From contig CAWIDH010000032.1 in NCBI GenBank assembly GCA_963834855.1, forward strand, positions 259,444-323,443: a stretch of DNA of 64,000 nt, given 5' to 3'. The translations under genes and the position numbers were made by a program. The number at the start of each line of letters is the position of its first letter. Position 1 is the first letter of the stretch. The notes below the pieces were generated by a model. The model saw only the letters and a program-made list of their open reading frames with translations. It did no database searches and had not been told where the DNA came from. This document shows positions 8,281 to 17,563 of this stretch, piece after piece. Source of the DNA: DATJKD01 sp963834855 (GTDB lineage Bacteria > Pseudomonadota > Gammaproteobacteria > Steroidobacterales > Steroidobacteraceae).

Positions 8281-9092
8281 ACCGCGCGCCCGAGGCGGTC
8301 GTGACGCTGCCGCCGGAAACCGCCAACGCGCACCGCTGGGTGGGGTTCGCCACGATCGTCATCCGGGAGTTCAGCCGGATCATCCGGATCTGGGGACAGA
8401 CGCTGGTGCCGCCCGCGATCACCGCGACGCTCTATTTCCTGATCTTCGGCAGCCTGATCGGGCGGCGCATCGGCGAGATGGGCGGCTTCAGCTACATGCA
8501 GTACATCGCGCCCGGGCTGATCATGATGTCGGTCATCACCAACAGCTACGGCAACGTGGTGTCGTCGTTCTTCGGCGCCAAGTTCGGCCGGCACATCGAG
8601 GAGCTGCTCGTGTCGCCGCTGCCGAACTGGCTGATCGTGCTCGGCTACGTGGTCGGCGGCGTGCTGCGCGGGCTGCTGGTCGGCGTCGTCGTGACCGTCA
8701 TCGCCCTCTTCTTCACGCGGCTGCATGTCGAGCACTGGTTCAGCGTGATCGGCGCCGTGCTGCTGACCTCGATCATCTTTTCCCTGGGCGGCTTCATGAA
8801 CGCGGTCTTCGCGAAGAACTTCGACCAGGTCACGTTCGTGCCGACCTTCATTCTGACGCCGCTCACTTACCTGGGCGGCGTGTTCTACTCGATCGCGATG
8901 CTGCCCGAATGGGCGCAACACCTGTCGCGCGCGAACCCGATCCTCTACATGGTGAACGCCTTCCGCTACGGTTTTCTCGGCTACTCCGACGTCAGCGTCG
9001 CGGTAGCCTACTTCGTGATGGTCGCGGCGGTTGCGGCGCTCTTCACCGCCTGTGTCTGGCTGATGAACCGTGGCACGGGTATCCGCGACTGA
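8277..9092 (+). CDS. ABC-2 type exporter permease (YadH-like)
   Basis: 271 residues with six hydrophobic segments, from VPPAITATLYFLIFGSLIG to the last one VAYFVMVAAVAALFTACVWL. The motif QYIAPGLIMMSVITNSYGNV and the C-terminal TYLGGVFYSIAMLPEWAQ followed by NPILYMVNAFRYGFLG define the YadH/ABC2 membrane family. The start overlaps the ATPase stop by four bases, so translation is coupled and the two proteins are made in fixed ratio. Substrate cannot be read from sequence; YadGH relatives are uncharacterised or export lipids, polysaccharides or drugs. Confidence 0.93.
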   Translation: MNRAPEAVVTLPPETANAHRWVGFATIVIREFSRIIRIWGQTLVPPAITATLYFLIFGSLIGRRIGEMGGFSYMQYIAPGLIMMSVITNSYGNVVSSFFGAKFGRHIEELLVSPLPNWLIVLGYVVGGVLRGLLVGVVVTVIALFFTRLHVEHWFSVIGAVLLTSIIFSLGGFMNAVFAKNFDQVTFVPTFILTPLTYLGGVFYSIAMLPEWAQHLSRANPILYMVNAFRYGFLGYSDVSVAVAYFVMVAAVAALFTACVWLMNRGTGIRD

Positions 9093-9410
9093 CCGCTGCG
9101 CGAACCGGTGACAGTGGCTCGCTGCTCGCCGGCGCTCGGTCCAGATGCCGGTTCGCCGAGGCCGCGGTGGCCTCCGAATCACTGAGGCCGGAGTTCGCTC
9201 ACTCATGATTCAGGAGTCGTCCGCGACGTCTAACTGCGGCTGATCAGACGTCATTGCGGCCCACGAGGCACCCGGTCCAAACGCCGGCTCGCCGAGGCCG
9301 CGGTGGCCTCCGGATCGCCGGGCCGCAGTTAGCTCACGAGCCGGCGTCTGGACGCGGTGTATCCCAGCCGCGACGAGGCATCTGAATGCACAGGTGGACG
9401 TCGCGGACCA
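9093..9410. repeat. Non-coding gap with 44-bp direct repeats and a hairpin
   Basis: This 318-bp gap holds two direct copies, 9137-9180 and 9273-9316, about 40 of 44 bases identical, both containing the hairpin GAGGCC-GCGGT-GGCCTC. The start of copy 2 (GTCCAAACGCCGGCTC) is answered by an inverted copy at 9337-9352 with one mismatch, giving a stem around the second unit. No credible gene lies here. It lies between the 3' ends of two convergent transcription units, so it may also act as a terminator. Confidence 0.7.
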
Positions 9411-9977
9411 CTATTCGCTGATCGGCCGACGCAGCTCCGTCACCGCGAAGGAGAGCAGCAGCAGCAGCAGCACGACCTGCACGCCGTGCACCACCGGCCG
9501 GCGTGAGACGATCCCGGGGAGGAGCAGCGCCAGGGCCGCGAGGCGCACGATGAGCCACGGCTCGGGTGTCCAGCGGTCGAGAAGGAGCGCCACCGATGCG
9601 GTCGACAACACGACGCCGAGCGCGAGCAGGCCCTGCAGCAGGCGATGATGCTCGTAGTAGTAGGCACGCATGTCGTAATGCGCGTCGCCCTCGAGCTCCG
9701 GTACGGCCAGGTGGCTCACGAGGTACAGCGCCACCGGCACGGACAGCAGCAGCAACGCTTCCAGCACGGTCCACGACGCAACATCGCGGTAGCTCCAGAG
9801 CTGGAACCAGACGATGACGTAGGACACCAGCATGATCACGAGCCAGCAGGTGTGCACCCAGTAGAGCCGCGTCCGGCGCCGGGTCTCGAGCATCTGTCCG
9901 AGGCTGCGCACCAGCAGCATGAGGCCGAGACCGGTGATGATCGAATAGAGCGTGACCAGGAACTCGAACAGGCTCAT
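9411..9977 (-). CDS. Hypothetical multi-pass membrane protein
   Basis: 188 residues from ATG 9977. Five to six hydrophobic segments are visible: FEFLVTLYSIITGLGLMLLV, WVHTCWLVIMLVSYVIVWF, TVLEALLLLSVPVALYLVSH, LLQGLLALGVVLSTASVALL and WLIVRLAALALLLPGIV. A charged loop around YYYEHHRLLQ separates two halves. I recognise no family. The gene starts four bases past the stop of the asparagine synthase gene on the same strand, so the two are very probably cotranscribed, and a role linked to amidotransferase products is possible but unproven. Confidence 0.7.
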   Translation of the reverse strand: MSLFEFLVTLYSIITGLGLMLLVRSLGQMLETRRRTRLYWVHTCWLVIMLVSYVIVWFQLWSYRDVASWTVLEALLLLSVPVALYLVSHLAVPELEGDAHYDMRAYYYEHHRLLQGLLALGVVLSTASVALLLDRWTPEPWLIVRLAALALLLPGIVSRRPVVHGVQVVLLLLLLSFAVTELRRPISE

Positions 9978-9981
9978 CGAC

Positions 9982-11721
9982 TCAACCCCTGAGTTCGAGC
10001 CACCGTGCGAGCACGAGCAGCAACCAGATCTTGTCGAAGCGGTGGTCGACCGGACGGCGCAGGATCCCGGCGTCGACCAGCGTCTTCATCGCCTGGGTCG
10101 CGTACTCCGGGGTCCTGCCGGAGCCAGCGCCGGACCGGCAGGCCGAACCCCTTCTTCGGCCGGTCGAGGTGGCCGCTCGGCAGGCGATCGCGCACGAGCT
10201 CGCGCAGCACGAGCTTGCCGCGGGCCGCGACGGGGTCGACGAGCAGCGCCGGGTCCAGCCCGAAGGCGAATTCCGCCAGGCGATGATCGAGCAGCGGCGG
10301 CCGGACCTCGAGCGAGTGCGCCATGCTGGAGCGATCGACCTTGGTGAGGAGCGCATCCGGCAGCGTGGTGTTGAGCTCCATCCAGCGCAGGCGCACCGTC
10401 GGGTGCAGATCCTCGCGCCAGAACCGGCGATAGGACCAGAGGCGGTCGTAGTCCGGCTCGACGAGCGCAGGGTCGAGGATCGCATCGAGCGACGGCCCGA
10501 CGATCCCCGCGCCGCGCATGCGCCGCGGCTTCGAGTCCCGTCGCCGCGCGCTTGGCGAGCGAGCGGCCGAGGCTGCTGGTCGCGGGCGTGATCCGCGCGA
10601 GCGCGGCGGCGAGCGCACGGGGCTGCGGGGCCTGCAGCTTCCAGTAGCGCGCGTAGCCGCCGAAGAGCTCGTCGCCGCCCTCGCCGGACAGCGCCACGGT
10701 CACCTGCTCGCGCGCGAGCTGCGAGACGAGGTAGCTCGACCACGCGGCGTTGTCGCCGAAGGGCTCTCCGAAGCAGCGCGCGATGGTATCGACCGCCGTG
10801 CGCACGTCGCGCGCATTGGCCGTGAGCTCGTGGTGGTCGGTGCCCAGGTGCGTGGCGACGCTTCGCGCCGCGTCGGCTTCCGACACCGAGCGATCCTCGA
10901 AGCCGAGCGTGAAAGTGCTGATCGCGCCTGCGAAGCACGCGATCGTCGCGGAGTCGATGCCGCCGGAGAGAAACAGGCCGATCGGCACGTCGGAGACGAG
11001 CTGCGATGGGACGATCTCCTCGAGCAGCGCCTCCGTGCGCGCCACGGCCTCCGTCATGTCGGTGACGCGCGTCTCGGGGGAGGGCGCCCAGTAGCGCCAG
11101 GTGCGCAGCTTCCCGTCCTCGAGGACGAACGCATGCGCGGGCGGGAGCTTCTGGAGTCCCGCGTAGATCGTCTTCGGCGTGGGCACGTAGCCGTAGGTGA
11201 GGTAATCGACGATGGCGGACGGGTCCACCGCCGACGGCGCGGCCGCGATCGAGCGCGTCGAGCTCGGAGGCGAAGGCGAAGGTCGCCGCCGTGTGCGCGT
11301 AGTGAAACGGCTTTATCCCTAAGTGGTCGCGCGCACCGAACAGCCGCCGGCGCGAGCGGTCCCAGATCGCGAACGCGAACATGCCCTGCAGGTGCTCGAC
11401 GCACTTCTCGCCGTACTCGCGATACAGGTGCAGCAGCACCTCGGTGTCGGAGTGCGACCGGAACGGTCCCGGCAGGCGCGCGCGCAGCTCCTTGAAGTTG
11501 TAGATCTCGCCGTTGTAGGTCAGGACCAGCCCGTCGAGCTCCATGGGCTGATGGCCGGCCGGCGACAGGTCGATGATCGAGAGCCGCGTGTGGCCGAGAC
11601 AGGCATCCTCCTCGCGCCAGAGGCCGCGGTCGTCGGGGCCGCGATGACGCAGCTGCCCGATCATTGCCTCGACTGTCGCAGTCGAGGCCCCCGCGCCGAT
11701 CACGCCGGCGATGCCGCACAT
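9982..11721 (-). CDS. asnB: Asparagine synthase (glutamine-hydrolysing), broken by three frameshifts
   Basis: ATG 11721 gives MCGIAGVIG with the nucleophilic Cys2 of class-II glutamine amidotransferases. RHRGPDDRG, NGEIYNF and RDHLGIKPF complete the glutaminase domain. The synthetase domain carries VPIGLFLSGGIDS (ATP pyrophosphatase loop), LSGEGGDELFGGY and KVDRSSMAHSLEVRPPLLDH. The frame shifts near 11235, 10520 and 10115, and each time conserved AsnB sequence resumes in another frame, ending FDKIWLLLVLARWLELRG. This pattern fits assembly indels better than decay. Full length would be about 580 residues. The enzyme transfers glutamine ammonia to aspartate or an analogous carboxylate; isolated copies may serve exopolysaccharide or natural-product synthesis, which I cannot decide here. 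Confidence 0.88.
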   Translation of the reverse strand: MCGIAGVIGAGASTATVEAMIGQLRHRGPDDRGLWREEDACLGHTRLSIIDLSPAGHQPMELDGLVLTYNGEIYNFKELRARLPGPFRSHSDTEVLLHLYREYGEKCVEHLQGMFAFAIWDRSRRRLFGARDHLGIKPFHYAHTAATFAFASELDALDRGRAVGGGPVRHRRLPHLRLRAHAEDDLRGTPEAPARACVRPRGREAAHLALLGALPRDARHRHDGGRGAHGGAARGDRPIAARLRRADRPVSLRRHRLRDDRVLRRRDQHFHARLRGSLGVGSRRGAKRRHAPGHRPPRAHGQCARRAHGGRYHRALLRRALRRQRRVVELPRLAARARAGDRGAVRRGRRRALRRLRALLEAAGPAAPCARRRARADHARDQQPRPLARQARGDGTRSRGACAARGSSGRRSMRSSTLRSSSRTTTASGPIAGSGARICTRRCACAGWSSTPRCRMRSSPRSIAPAWRTRSRSGRRCSIIAWRNSPSGWTRRCSSTPSRPAASSCCASSCAIACRAATSTGRRRGSACRSGAGSGRTPEYATQAMKTLVDAGILRRPVDHRFDKIWLLLVLARWLELRG

Positions 11722-11815
11722 GGCTCCGTAGTCCTCCCGGATCGCGCGGGCCATGCCCCGGCGGCCCGCCCGGTCAACCCGGGGACGGGGTCGCCGCGAC
11801 GCACGGCGCCCGGCC

Positions 11816-13864
11816 TCAGTCTGATTCTTCGCGCGGCTTGAACGCCGCGATGAGTTCCTGCTGGCGCCGCGGGGGCACCGGATCGTAGTGCGACAGGTCC
11901 ATCGTGTAGCTGCCCTCGCCCCCGGTCAGGGCCTTGAGCCGCGAGAGGTAATCCTGCAGCTCGGCGAGCGGGACGAGCGCGGTGATCTCGGCGCGCCCGC
12001 CGGGCAGCGTGTCCTGGCCGTTGATGCGCGCGCGACGCGTCGCGAGGTCGCTGGTGACGTCGCCGATGGCGCTCGACGGCGAGCTGATGGCGACGCGTAC
12101 GACGGGCTCGAGCACGATCGGTCCGGCCTCGCGGATCGCGGTGATGAACGCCTTGCGGCCCGCGGCGACGAACGCGACTTCCTTCGAATCGACGGCGTGA
12201 TGCTTGCCATCGTAGACACTGACGCGGATGTCCTGCAGCGCGAACCCGGCGACCGCGCCTTCGTTCATGACCTGGCGCACGCCCTTCTCGACGGCCGGCA
12301 GGAACTGGCCGGGGATCGCCCCGCCGACGACGTCGTCGACGAACTCGAAGCCGCTCCCGCGCGGCAGCGGCTCGATGCGCAGGTACACCTCGCCGAACTG
12401 GCCGGCGCCCCCGGTCTGCTTCTTGTGGCGGTGATGGCCGTCCGCCGGGCGGCTGATGGTCTCGCGATAGGGCACGGCGGGCGGGCTGGTCTTGACCGCG
12501 ACACCGTAGCGCTCGGTCATCCGCGCCAGCATCACCCGCAGGTGCAGGTCGCCGAGCCCGTAGAGCACGGTCTCGTTCTGCGCCGCGTGATGCTCGACCC
12601 GGACACAGGGATCCTCGGCCACCAGCCGGTGCAGCGCCTCGGACAGCTTCTGCTCGTCGCCGCGTTTCTCGCTGCGGATCGCGAGCCCCAGCATGGGCGG
12701 GGGGAAGGCCACCGACTTCAGGTGGTGATGATCCTCGTCGTGCGAGTCGTGCAGCACCGCGTCGAAATGCAGCTCGTCGATCTTCGGCACCGCGCAGATG
12801 TCCCCCGGGATCGCCTGCGCGACCTCGGCGTGGTCCTTGCCCTGCAGCTGGTAGAGATGTGCCACCTTGATCGGCTTGCGCGCGTCGCCGACGAGGAGTT
12901 GCGCGCCGCTTCGCACCGTTCCCTGGTGTACCCGGAAGATGCCGAGCTTGCCCACGAACGGATCGATGCTCACCTTGAAGACGTGTGCGATCACGTGCTT
13001 CGACGGATCCGGTGCGACCGCCACGCGCTCGGCCTCGGTGCCCTCGCCCTTGAGAAACGGCGGCGGGTTGCCCTCGGCCGGGTTGGGCATCAGCTTGAGG
13101 AGAACATCGGTCAGCTCCGTAATCCCGGCGCCCGTCTCGGCCGAGCAGAAGCAGACGGGCACGAGGTGATCCTCGCGCAGGGCCTGCTCGAACGGGTCGT
13201 GCAGCTGCTCGGGCGTCAGCTCCTCGCCCTGCTCGAGGTAGAGCGCCATCAGCTCCTCGTCGACCTCGACGACCTGGTCGATGATCTCCGTGTGCGCGGC
13301 CTCGACCGAGGAAACGTCGGTCGGTTTGCCATGCGGCTGGAAGAAGCAGTCGACTACCGACTTGCCGCCGTCGGCCGGAAGGTTGAGCGGCAGGCAGGTC
13401 TTGCCGAAGGTCTCGCGGATCTCCTCGAGCACTTCGCCCGCGCGCGCTTCACGGCTGTCGATCTTGTTGATCACGATCAGCCGGCACAGGCCGCGCGCTT
13501 TCGCGAAGTCCATCATCCGGTGGGTCATCGGCTCCACGCCGTTGATCGCGCTCACCACGATCACCGCCGTCTCGACGGCCTCGAGCGCCGAGAGCGAGCG
13601 ACCGAGAAAATCCGGGTAGCCGGGCGTGTCGATCACGTTGACGCGCCGGCCCTGGGCCTCGAACCCGCAGATCGCCGCGTCGAGCGAATGCAGCAGCGCC
13701 TTCTCCTGCGGGTCGAAGTCGCAAACCGTGGTGCCGCGCGCCAGCGAGCCCTTGGAGCGGATCGCACCCGATTGCGCGAGCAAGGCTTCGGCCAGCAGCG
13801 TCTTGCCCGCGCCCGCCTGGCCGACCAGTGCGATGTTGCGGATGTCCGCCGTCGTATAGGGCAT
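11816..13864 (-). CDS. Elongation factor G-like GTPase (second EF-G type)
   Basis: 682 residues from ATG 13864. GTPase motifs are G1 GQAGAGKT, G3 DTPGYPDF, and G4 NKID. Domains follow the EF-G order, with the domain-IV region near HHRHKKQTGGAGQFGEVYLR and the domain-V region ending IPGQFLPAVEKG and beyond. It is shorter than canonical EF-G (about 700) and lacks the usual HIDAGKTTT P-loop, matching the EF-G-like paralogue class (PRK12740). Such proteins bind GTP and may act in ribosome recycling or stress rather than normal translocation. It is a monocistronic gene with a 94-bp gap to asnB and a 155-bp gap to the divergent receiver gene. Confidence 0.88.
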   Translation of the reverse strand: MPYTTADIRNIALVGQAGAGKTLLAEALLAQSGAIRSKGSLARGTTVCDFDPQEKALLHSLDAAICGFEAQGRRVNVIDTPGYPDFLGRSLSALEAVETAVIVVSAINGVEPMTHRMMDFAKARGLCRLIVINKIDSREARAGEVLEEIRETFGKTCLPLNLPADGGKSVVDCFFQPHGKPTDVSSVEAAHTEIIDQVVEVDEELMALYLEQGEELTPEQLHDPFEQALREDHLVPVCFCSAETGAGITELTDVLLKLMPNPAEGNPPPFLKGEGTEAERVAVAPDPSKHVIAHVFKVSIDPFVGKLGIFRVHQGTVRSGAQLLVGDARKPIKVAHLYQLQGKDHAEVAQAIPGDICAVPKIDELHFDAVLHDSHDEDHHHLKSVAFPPPMLGLAIRSEKRGDEQKLSEALHRLVAEDPCVRVEHHAAQNETVLYGLGDLHLRVMLARMTERYGVAVKTSPPAVPYRETISRPADGHHRHKKQTGGAGQFGEVYLRIEPLPRGSGFEFVDDVVGGAIPGQFLPAVEKGVRQVMNEGAVAGFALQDIRVSVYDGKHHAVDSKEVAFVAAGRKAFITAIREAGPIVLEPVVRVAISSPSSAIGDVTSDLATRRARINGQDTLPGGRAEITALVPLAELQDYLSRLKALTGGEGSYTMDLSHYDPVPPRRQQELIAAFKPREESD

Positions 13865-14019
13865 CTCCCCCTCCGTATTCGAACTGCGTCACGGAAAGCA
13901 TACGCCCGCTGTGGCATTGAGGCAGGGTTGTCAAGCGGGATTGGCTTGGGCGCAGGATCACTGTAGAAAGCGCGTTACGAGTGGCGGCGCGCAGCCGCCC
14001 TTCCCCGGGGGATGGACGC

Positions 14020-15411
14020 ATGGTGTCGGGCAAACGTGCCCTGATCGTGGATGACTCGCGTTCGGCGAGGGTGATACTGAGCCGGATGCTCGAGCATCAC
14101 GGGCTGGCTGTCGACACGGCGGAGTCCGCCGAGCAGGCGCTCGAGTTCCTGGGCCAGAGCCGCCCCGACGTGATCTTCATGGACCACCTGATGCCCGGCA
14201 TGGACGGGTTCCAGGCCGTGCAGGCGATCAAGAGCGATCCGCAGACGGCGACGATCCCGTTGATGATGTACACCTCGCAGGAAGGCGAGTTGTACGTGAG
14301 TCAGGCGCGCGCCCTCGGCGCCGTGGGCGTCTTGCCAAAGACCGTGCGTCCCGTCGACGTCTCACGTGTCCTGTACCAGCTCCACCTGCTGCCCGACCGC
14401 AGGCAGCACCGCTCGGCGCTCTTCGAGGCCGGCGCCGCCCGGGCGGCGATGAGTACCGAAAGCGAGGCGGCGGCGAACAGCGAAGTGCCGGGAGAGGTGG
14501 GCGCGACAGGCGAAGTTCCGGCTCCGCAACCGGCATCATCTGCCTCCGCGATTTCGCTCGCGGAGTTGCACGGCAGCCTGCGGCAATCCGTGCAACAGCT
14601 CCTCAAGGATCAGCTCGCCGAACAGAGACGCTTCGTGGTCGCGACGGTCGAAGCCCTCGGGCGCAGGATGAGCGCCGAGCTCAAGGACGGCTTGAGCCGG
14701 CTGCCTCCGCCGCCAACCGTCGAGCTGCCGCCGTCAACTCCGCCGCCTTCGCCCTGGTGGCCGATCGCAGTCGCAGGCCTGCTGGCCGCGGTGCCGGCCG
14801 TCGTCCTGGGCGGCCTGCTCTGGCAGGCACTCGAGGCAAACCGCGCAGCCGAGGTCGAGCTCGCCGAACTGAAGGCGCGCCCGACGGTGACGGCTGCCTC
14901 GGTCAGTCCAGCCGCGAGCTCGGCGCCCGTCGGCAGCGCGACGCCGGGCGGATCGGGCGCGACCGTGGTCGAGTACCTTCCCTACGGGGAGCCGCCTTTC
15001 GACGGCACGCGCCTGGAACGTCTGCGGGCGATTGCCGCGGCTCTCGAGAGCCAGGGTTTTCACGGACGCATCGTCGCCGAGAGCTTCGTCGGTGACTTCT
15101 GCCTGACCGGCAACGCGTACGAGGGCTTTTCGGTGGCCGATCCCGACCTGCCCCTCGCCAAGTGCGCGCTGGTCGGCAACCCGCATGACGACGGGCTCTC
15201 GCTCGCGCAGCGGCAATCCGTGGCGTTCGCGAACTTCACGGCCGGGTTGCGCCAGCGCACCAATGGCGCGATCGTCGTCGAGGTGACGCACGGCGGCCGG
15301 ACCAACCCCGTGCAGTATCCCGAGCAGCGCGAGGGCATGACCGCCGGGCAGTGGAACGGCGTGGCCACACAGAACAATCGCGTCGAGTTCCGCGTCGTGC
15401 CGAGCGCCTGA
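14020..15411 (+). CDS. Membrane-tethered CheY-like receiver protein with unknown C-terminal domain
   Basis: 463 residues from ATG 14020. Residues 5-125 are a receiver domain with Asp11, Asp12, phosphoacceptor Asp55 in MDHLMPGMDG, Thr85 and Lys107 (LPKTVRP). A low-complexity Ala/Glu and Pro linker follows, with a likely coiled segment (residues 185-235), then one membrane span WPIAVAGLLAAVPAVVLGGL near residues 247-267. The C-terminal ~140 residues (from VVEYLPYGEPPFDGTRLERL) would be periplasmic and contain two cysteines. I do not recognise that domain. A receiver on the cytoplasmic face joined by one span to a periplasmic domain is unusual. No kinase lies nearby, so it would be served from elsewhere. 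Confidence 0.8.
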   Translation: MVSGKRALIVDDSRSARVILSRMLEHHGLAVDTAESAEQALEFLGQSRPDVIFMDHLMPGMDGFQAVQAIKSDPQTATIPLMMYTSQEGELYVSQARALGAVGVLPKTVRPVDVSRVLYQLHLLPDRRQHRSALFEAGAARAAMSTESEAAANSEVPGEVGATGEVPAPQPASSASAISLAELHGSLRQSVQQLLKDQLAEQRRFVVATVEALGRRMSAELKDGLSRLPPPPTVELPPSTPPPSPWWPIAVAGLLAAVPAVVLGGLLWQALEANRAAEVELAELKARPTVTAASVSPAASSAPVGSATPGGSGATVVEYLPYGEPPFDGTRLERLRAIAAALESQGFHGRIVAESFVGDFCLTGNAYEGFSVADPDLPLAKCALVGNPHDDGLSLAQRQSVAFANFTAGLRQRTNGAIVVEVTHGGRTNPVQYPEQREGMTAGQWNGVATQNNRVEFRVVPSA

Positions 15412-15422
15412 CGCGCGCGGGA

Positions 15423-16508
15423 ATGACCACCGCGCGCTGGATGCTCTATGGTGCCAACGGGTACACGGGCGAGCTGATCGCGCGTGAGGCCGCGCGCCGC
15501 GGGATGGCGCCGCTGCTCGCGGGCCGCAACGCGGACGCGATCGCACGCCTCGGCGGCGAGCTCGGCCTGGAAACGGTCGCCTTCGGCCTCGCGGAGCGCG
15601 CATCGATCGTACGGTCGATCGCCGGATGCAGCGCGGTCCTGAACTGCGCCGGCCCGTTCTCGGCGACCGCCGCACCGATGATCGAGGCGTGCCTCGCCTC
15701 GCGCGTGCACTACCTCGACATCACGGGCGAGATCGACGTCTTCGAGGCCGCGCACGCGCGCGACGCCGAAGCCCGTGCGAGCGGCATCGTCATCTGTCCG
15801 GGTGCCGGGTTCGACGTCGTGCCCACCGATTGCCTCGCCGCGGTGCTGAAGCAGGCGCTGCCCGACGCCACCTACCTCGCGCTCGGTTTCGATTCGCGCA
15901 CGCGACCGAGCCGGGGCACCGCGCTCACGCGCGTGCAGGGCCTGGCCATGGGCGGGCGGATCCGCAGCGCAGGCCAGATCAGTCGTGTAGCGCATGCGTT
16001 TCGCCAGCGGTCGATCGATTTCGGCGACGGGACGAAGACCGCGGTCACGATCCCCTGGGGCGATGTAAGCACCGCCTTCCACACCACGGGAATCCCGAAC
16101 ATCGAGGTCTACATCCCGATGTCGCCTGAGCGCATCGCATCGCTCCGCCGGCTCGGGCGCGTGGCGCCGCTGCTCAGGCTGCGCCCGGTGCAGTCCATCT
16201 TCGAGGCGCGCATCTCCCGCGGTCCGCCCGGGCCGGATGCGGCGGCGCGTGCCGCGAGCCCGACCTTCGTCTGGGGCGAGGTGCAGGCGCCGAGCGGCGA
16301 GCGTCGAGTCGCACGTATCACCGTCGCGAACGGCTACGACCTGACCGTGCAGGCCGCGCTCGGCCTGCTCGCCCGCGTGGTCGAACGCGAGGGCGAGGGT
16401 GGCTACCGCACGCCGTCGCAGCTCGCGGGCCCGCGCTTCGTCGAGTCGCTCGAAGGCTCGGGTTCCATCCGCCTCGAAAGCGACCGCGCCTGGGAGCCGC
16501 GAGCATGA
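15423..16508 (+). CDS. Saccharopine dehydrogenase family / trans-acting enoyl-reductase-like protein
   Basis: 361 residues from ATG 15423. The N-terminal Rossmann motif YGANGYTGELIAREAARRG is the dinucleotide-binding loop of this family. AVLNCAGPFSATAAPMIEAC and HYLDITGEIDVFE are further family features, and the middle holds CPGAGFDVVPTDCLA. It starts 11 bases after the receiver gene and ends by overlapping the next ORF by four bases, so the three lie in one transcription unit. Relatives include true saccharopine reductases and the enoyl reductases of lipid synthesis; substrate cannot be assigned. Confidence 0.87.
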   Translation: MTTARWMLYGANGYTGELIAREAARRGMAPLLAGRNADAIARLGGELGLETVAFGLAERASIVRSIAGCSAVLNCAGPFSATAAPMIEACLASRVHYLDITGEIDVFEAAHARDAEARASGIVICPGAGFDVVPTDCLAAVLKQALPDATYLALGFDSRTRPSRGTALTRVQGLAMGGRIRSAGQISRVAHAFRQRSIDFGDGTKTAVTIPWGDVSTAFHTTGIPNIEVYIPMSPERIASLRRLGRVAPLLRLRPVQSIFEARISRGPPGPDAAARAASPTFVWGEVQAPSGERRVARITVANGYDLTVQAALGLLARVVEREGEGGYRTPSQLAGPRFVESLEGSGSIRLESDRAWEPRA

Positions 16509-17563
16509 CCGGCGACGAAGCGAACGCCGCCGAGGCGATCAAGCCCGGCCTCGCGCCCGGCGCAGCGCTCGCTCGGCCTGATTTCATCGCGCCGCAATGG
16601 CTCGGCAACCGGCACCTGCAGTCGGTATGGCCAAGCTTGCCGCTGCGACGCCCACGCGTGGAGCGGCGCGCCCGGCAGCTCGTGGCGGCGTCGCAGCCCA
16701 TCGTGCTCGACTGCGGCGAGGACGTGCGCCTCGCCGCGTGGCACGCCGCGCAGGAGCGCCTCGGACGGCCGGCCGCGACGCGGCTCGTCATCCTGCTGCA
16801 CGGCTGGGAAGGCAGCGCGAGCTCGCTCTACGTACTGTCGCTCGGCCAGTACCTCTTCGATCGCGGCTTCGATGTGCTGCGGCTCAACCTGCGCGACCAC
16901 GGCGACAGCCACCACCTGAACGCCGGGATCTTCCATTCCTGCCGGATCGCGGAGGTGGTCGGCGCGGTGCGGCGCGTCCAGCAGCAGAATCGCGACCGGG
17001 CGTTGAGTCTCGCGGGCTTCTCCCTCGGCGGGAATTTCTGCCTGCGTGTCGGCGCGCGTGCCGCGGATGCGGGTGTGGAGCTCGACCGGATCGTCGCGAT
17101 CTGCCCCGTGCTCGATCCGGTGCACACGCTTGCCGAGCTCGAGGGCGGCTGGGCGCTGTACCGACGCTACTTCGTCTGGAAGTGGCAGCGTTCACTGGCG
17201 AAGAAGCAGGCCGCATGGCCCGGGCTCTACGACCTGCGCGAGGTCCGCCGCATGGCGAACCTGACGCGGATGACGGACCACCTCGCGCGGGTGTACGGCG
17301 GGTTCCCGTCGCTCGACGCCTACCTGCGAGGCTACGCCGTGGTCGACGGGGTGCTCGACACGCTCGGCGTTCCGACGCGCATCATCGCCGCGGCGGATGA
17401 CCCGATCATCCCGGCAGCCGATCTCGCGCGCCTGCCGGCGGCGCCAAGGCTCACGATCACGCGCACGCGCCAGGGCGGTCACTGCGGGTTCTTCGACGGC
17501 GACGCCGGCAACGGCTGGCTCGCGCGCGAGGTGCTGGCGACGCTGCAATCGCGCCGGCACTAA
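16505..17563 (+). CDS. YheT-like alpha/beta hydrolase
   Basis: 352 residues from ATG 16505. The N-terminus has the family motif PQWLGNRHLQSVWPSL. HGWEGSASS is the oxyanion-side loop, GFSLGGN holds the nucleophile Ser, DDPII the acid and GGHCGFF the catalytic His. This triad arrangement matches the YheT/EMB8 family of predicted carboxylesterases. Its ATG overlaps the preceding stop (ATGA). Its own stop codon TAA (17561-17563) is the first codon of the 189-bp inverted-repeat element downstream, so the C-terminus borders that element. Confidence 0.9.
   Translation: MTGDEANAAEAIKPGLAPGAALARPDFIAPQWLGNRHLQSVWPSLPLRRPRVERRARQLVAASQPIVLDCGEDVRLAAWHAAQERLGRPAATRLVILLHGWEGSASSLYVLSLGQYLFDRGFDVLRLNLRDHGDSHHLNAGIFHSCRIAEVVGAVRRVQQQNRDRALSLAGFSLGGNFCLRVGARAADAGVELDRIVAICPVLDPVHTLAELEGGWALYRRYFVWKWQRSLAKKQAAWPGLYDLREVRRMANLTRMTDHLARVYGGFPSLDAYLRGYAVVDGVLDTLGVPTRIIAAADDPIIPAADLARLPAAPRLTITRTRQGGHCGFFDGDAGNGWLAREVLATLQSRRH

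Noticed and set aside
11888..13966. 692-residue plus-strand frame opposite the EF-G-like gene
   Set aside because: Arg/Glu-rich, without recognisable motifs, and exactly mirrors an intact conserved gene.
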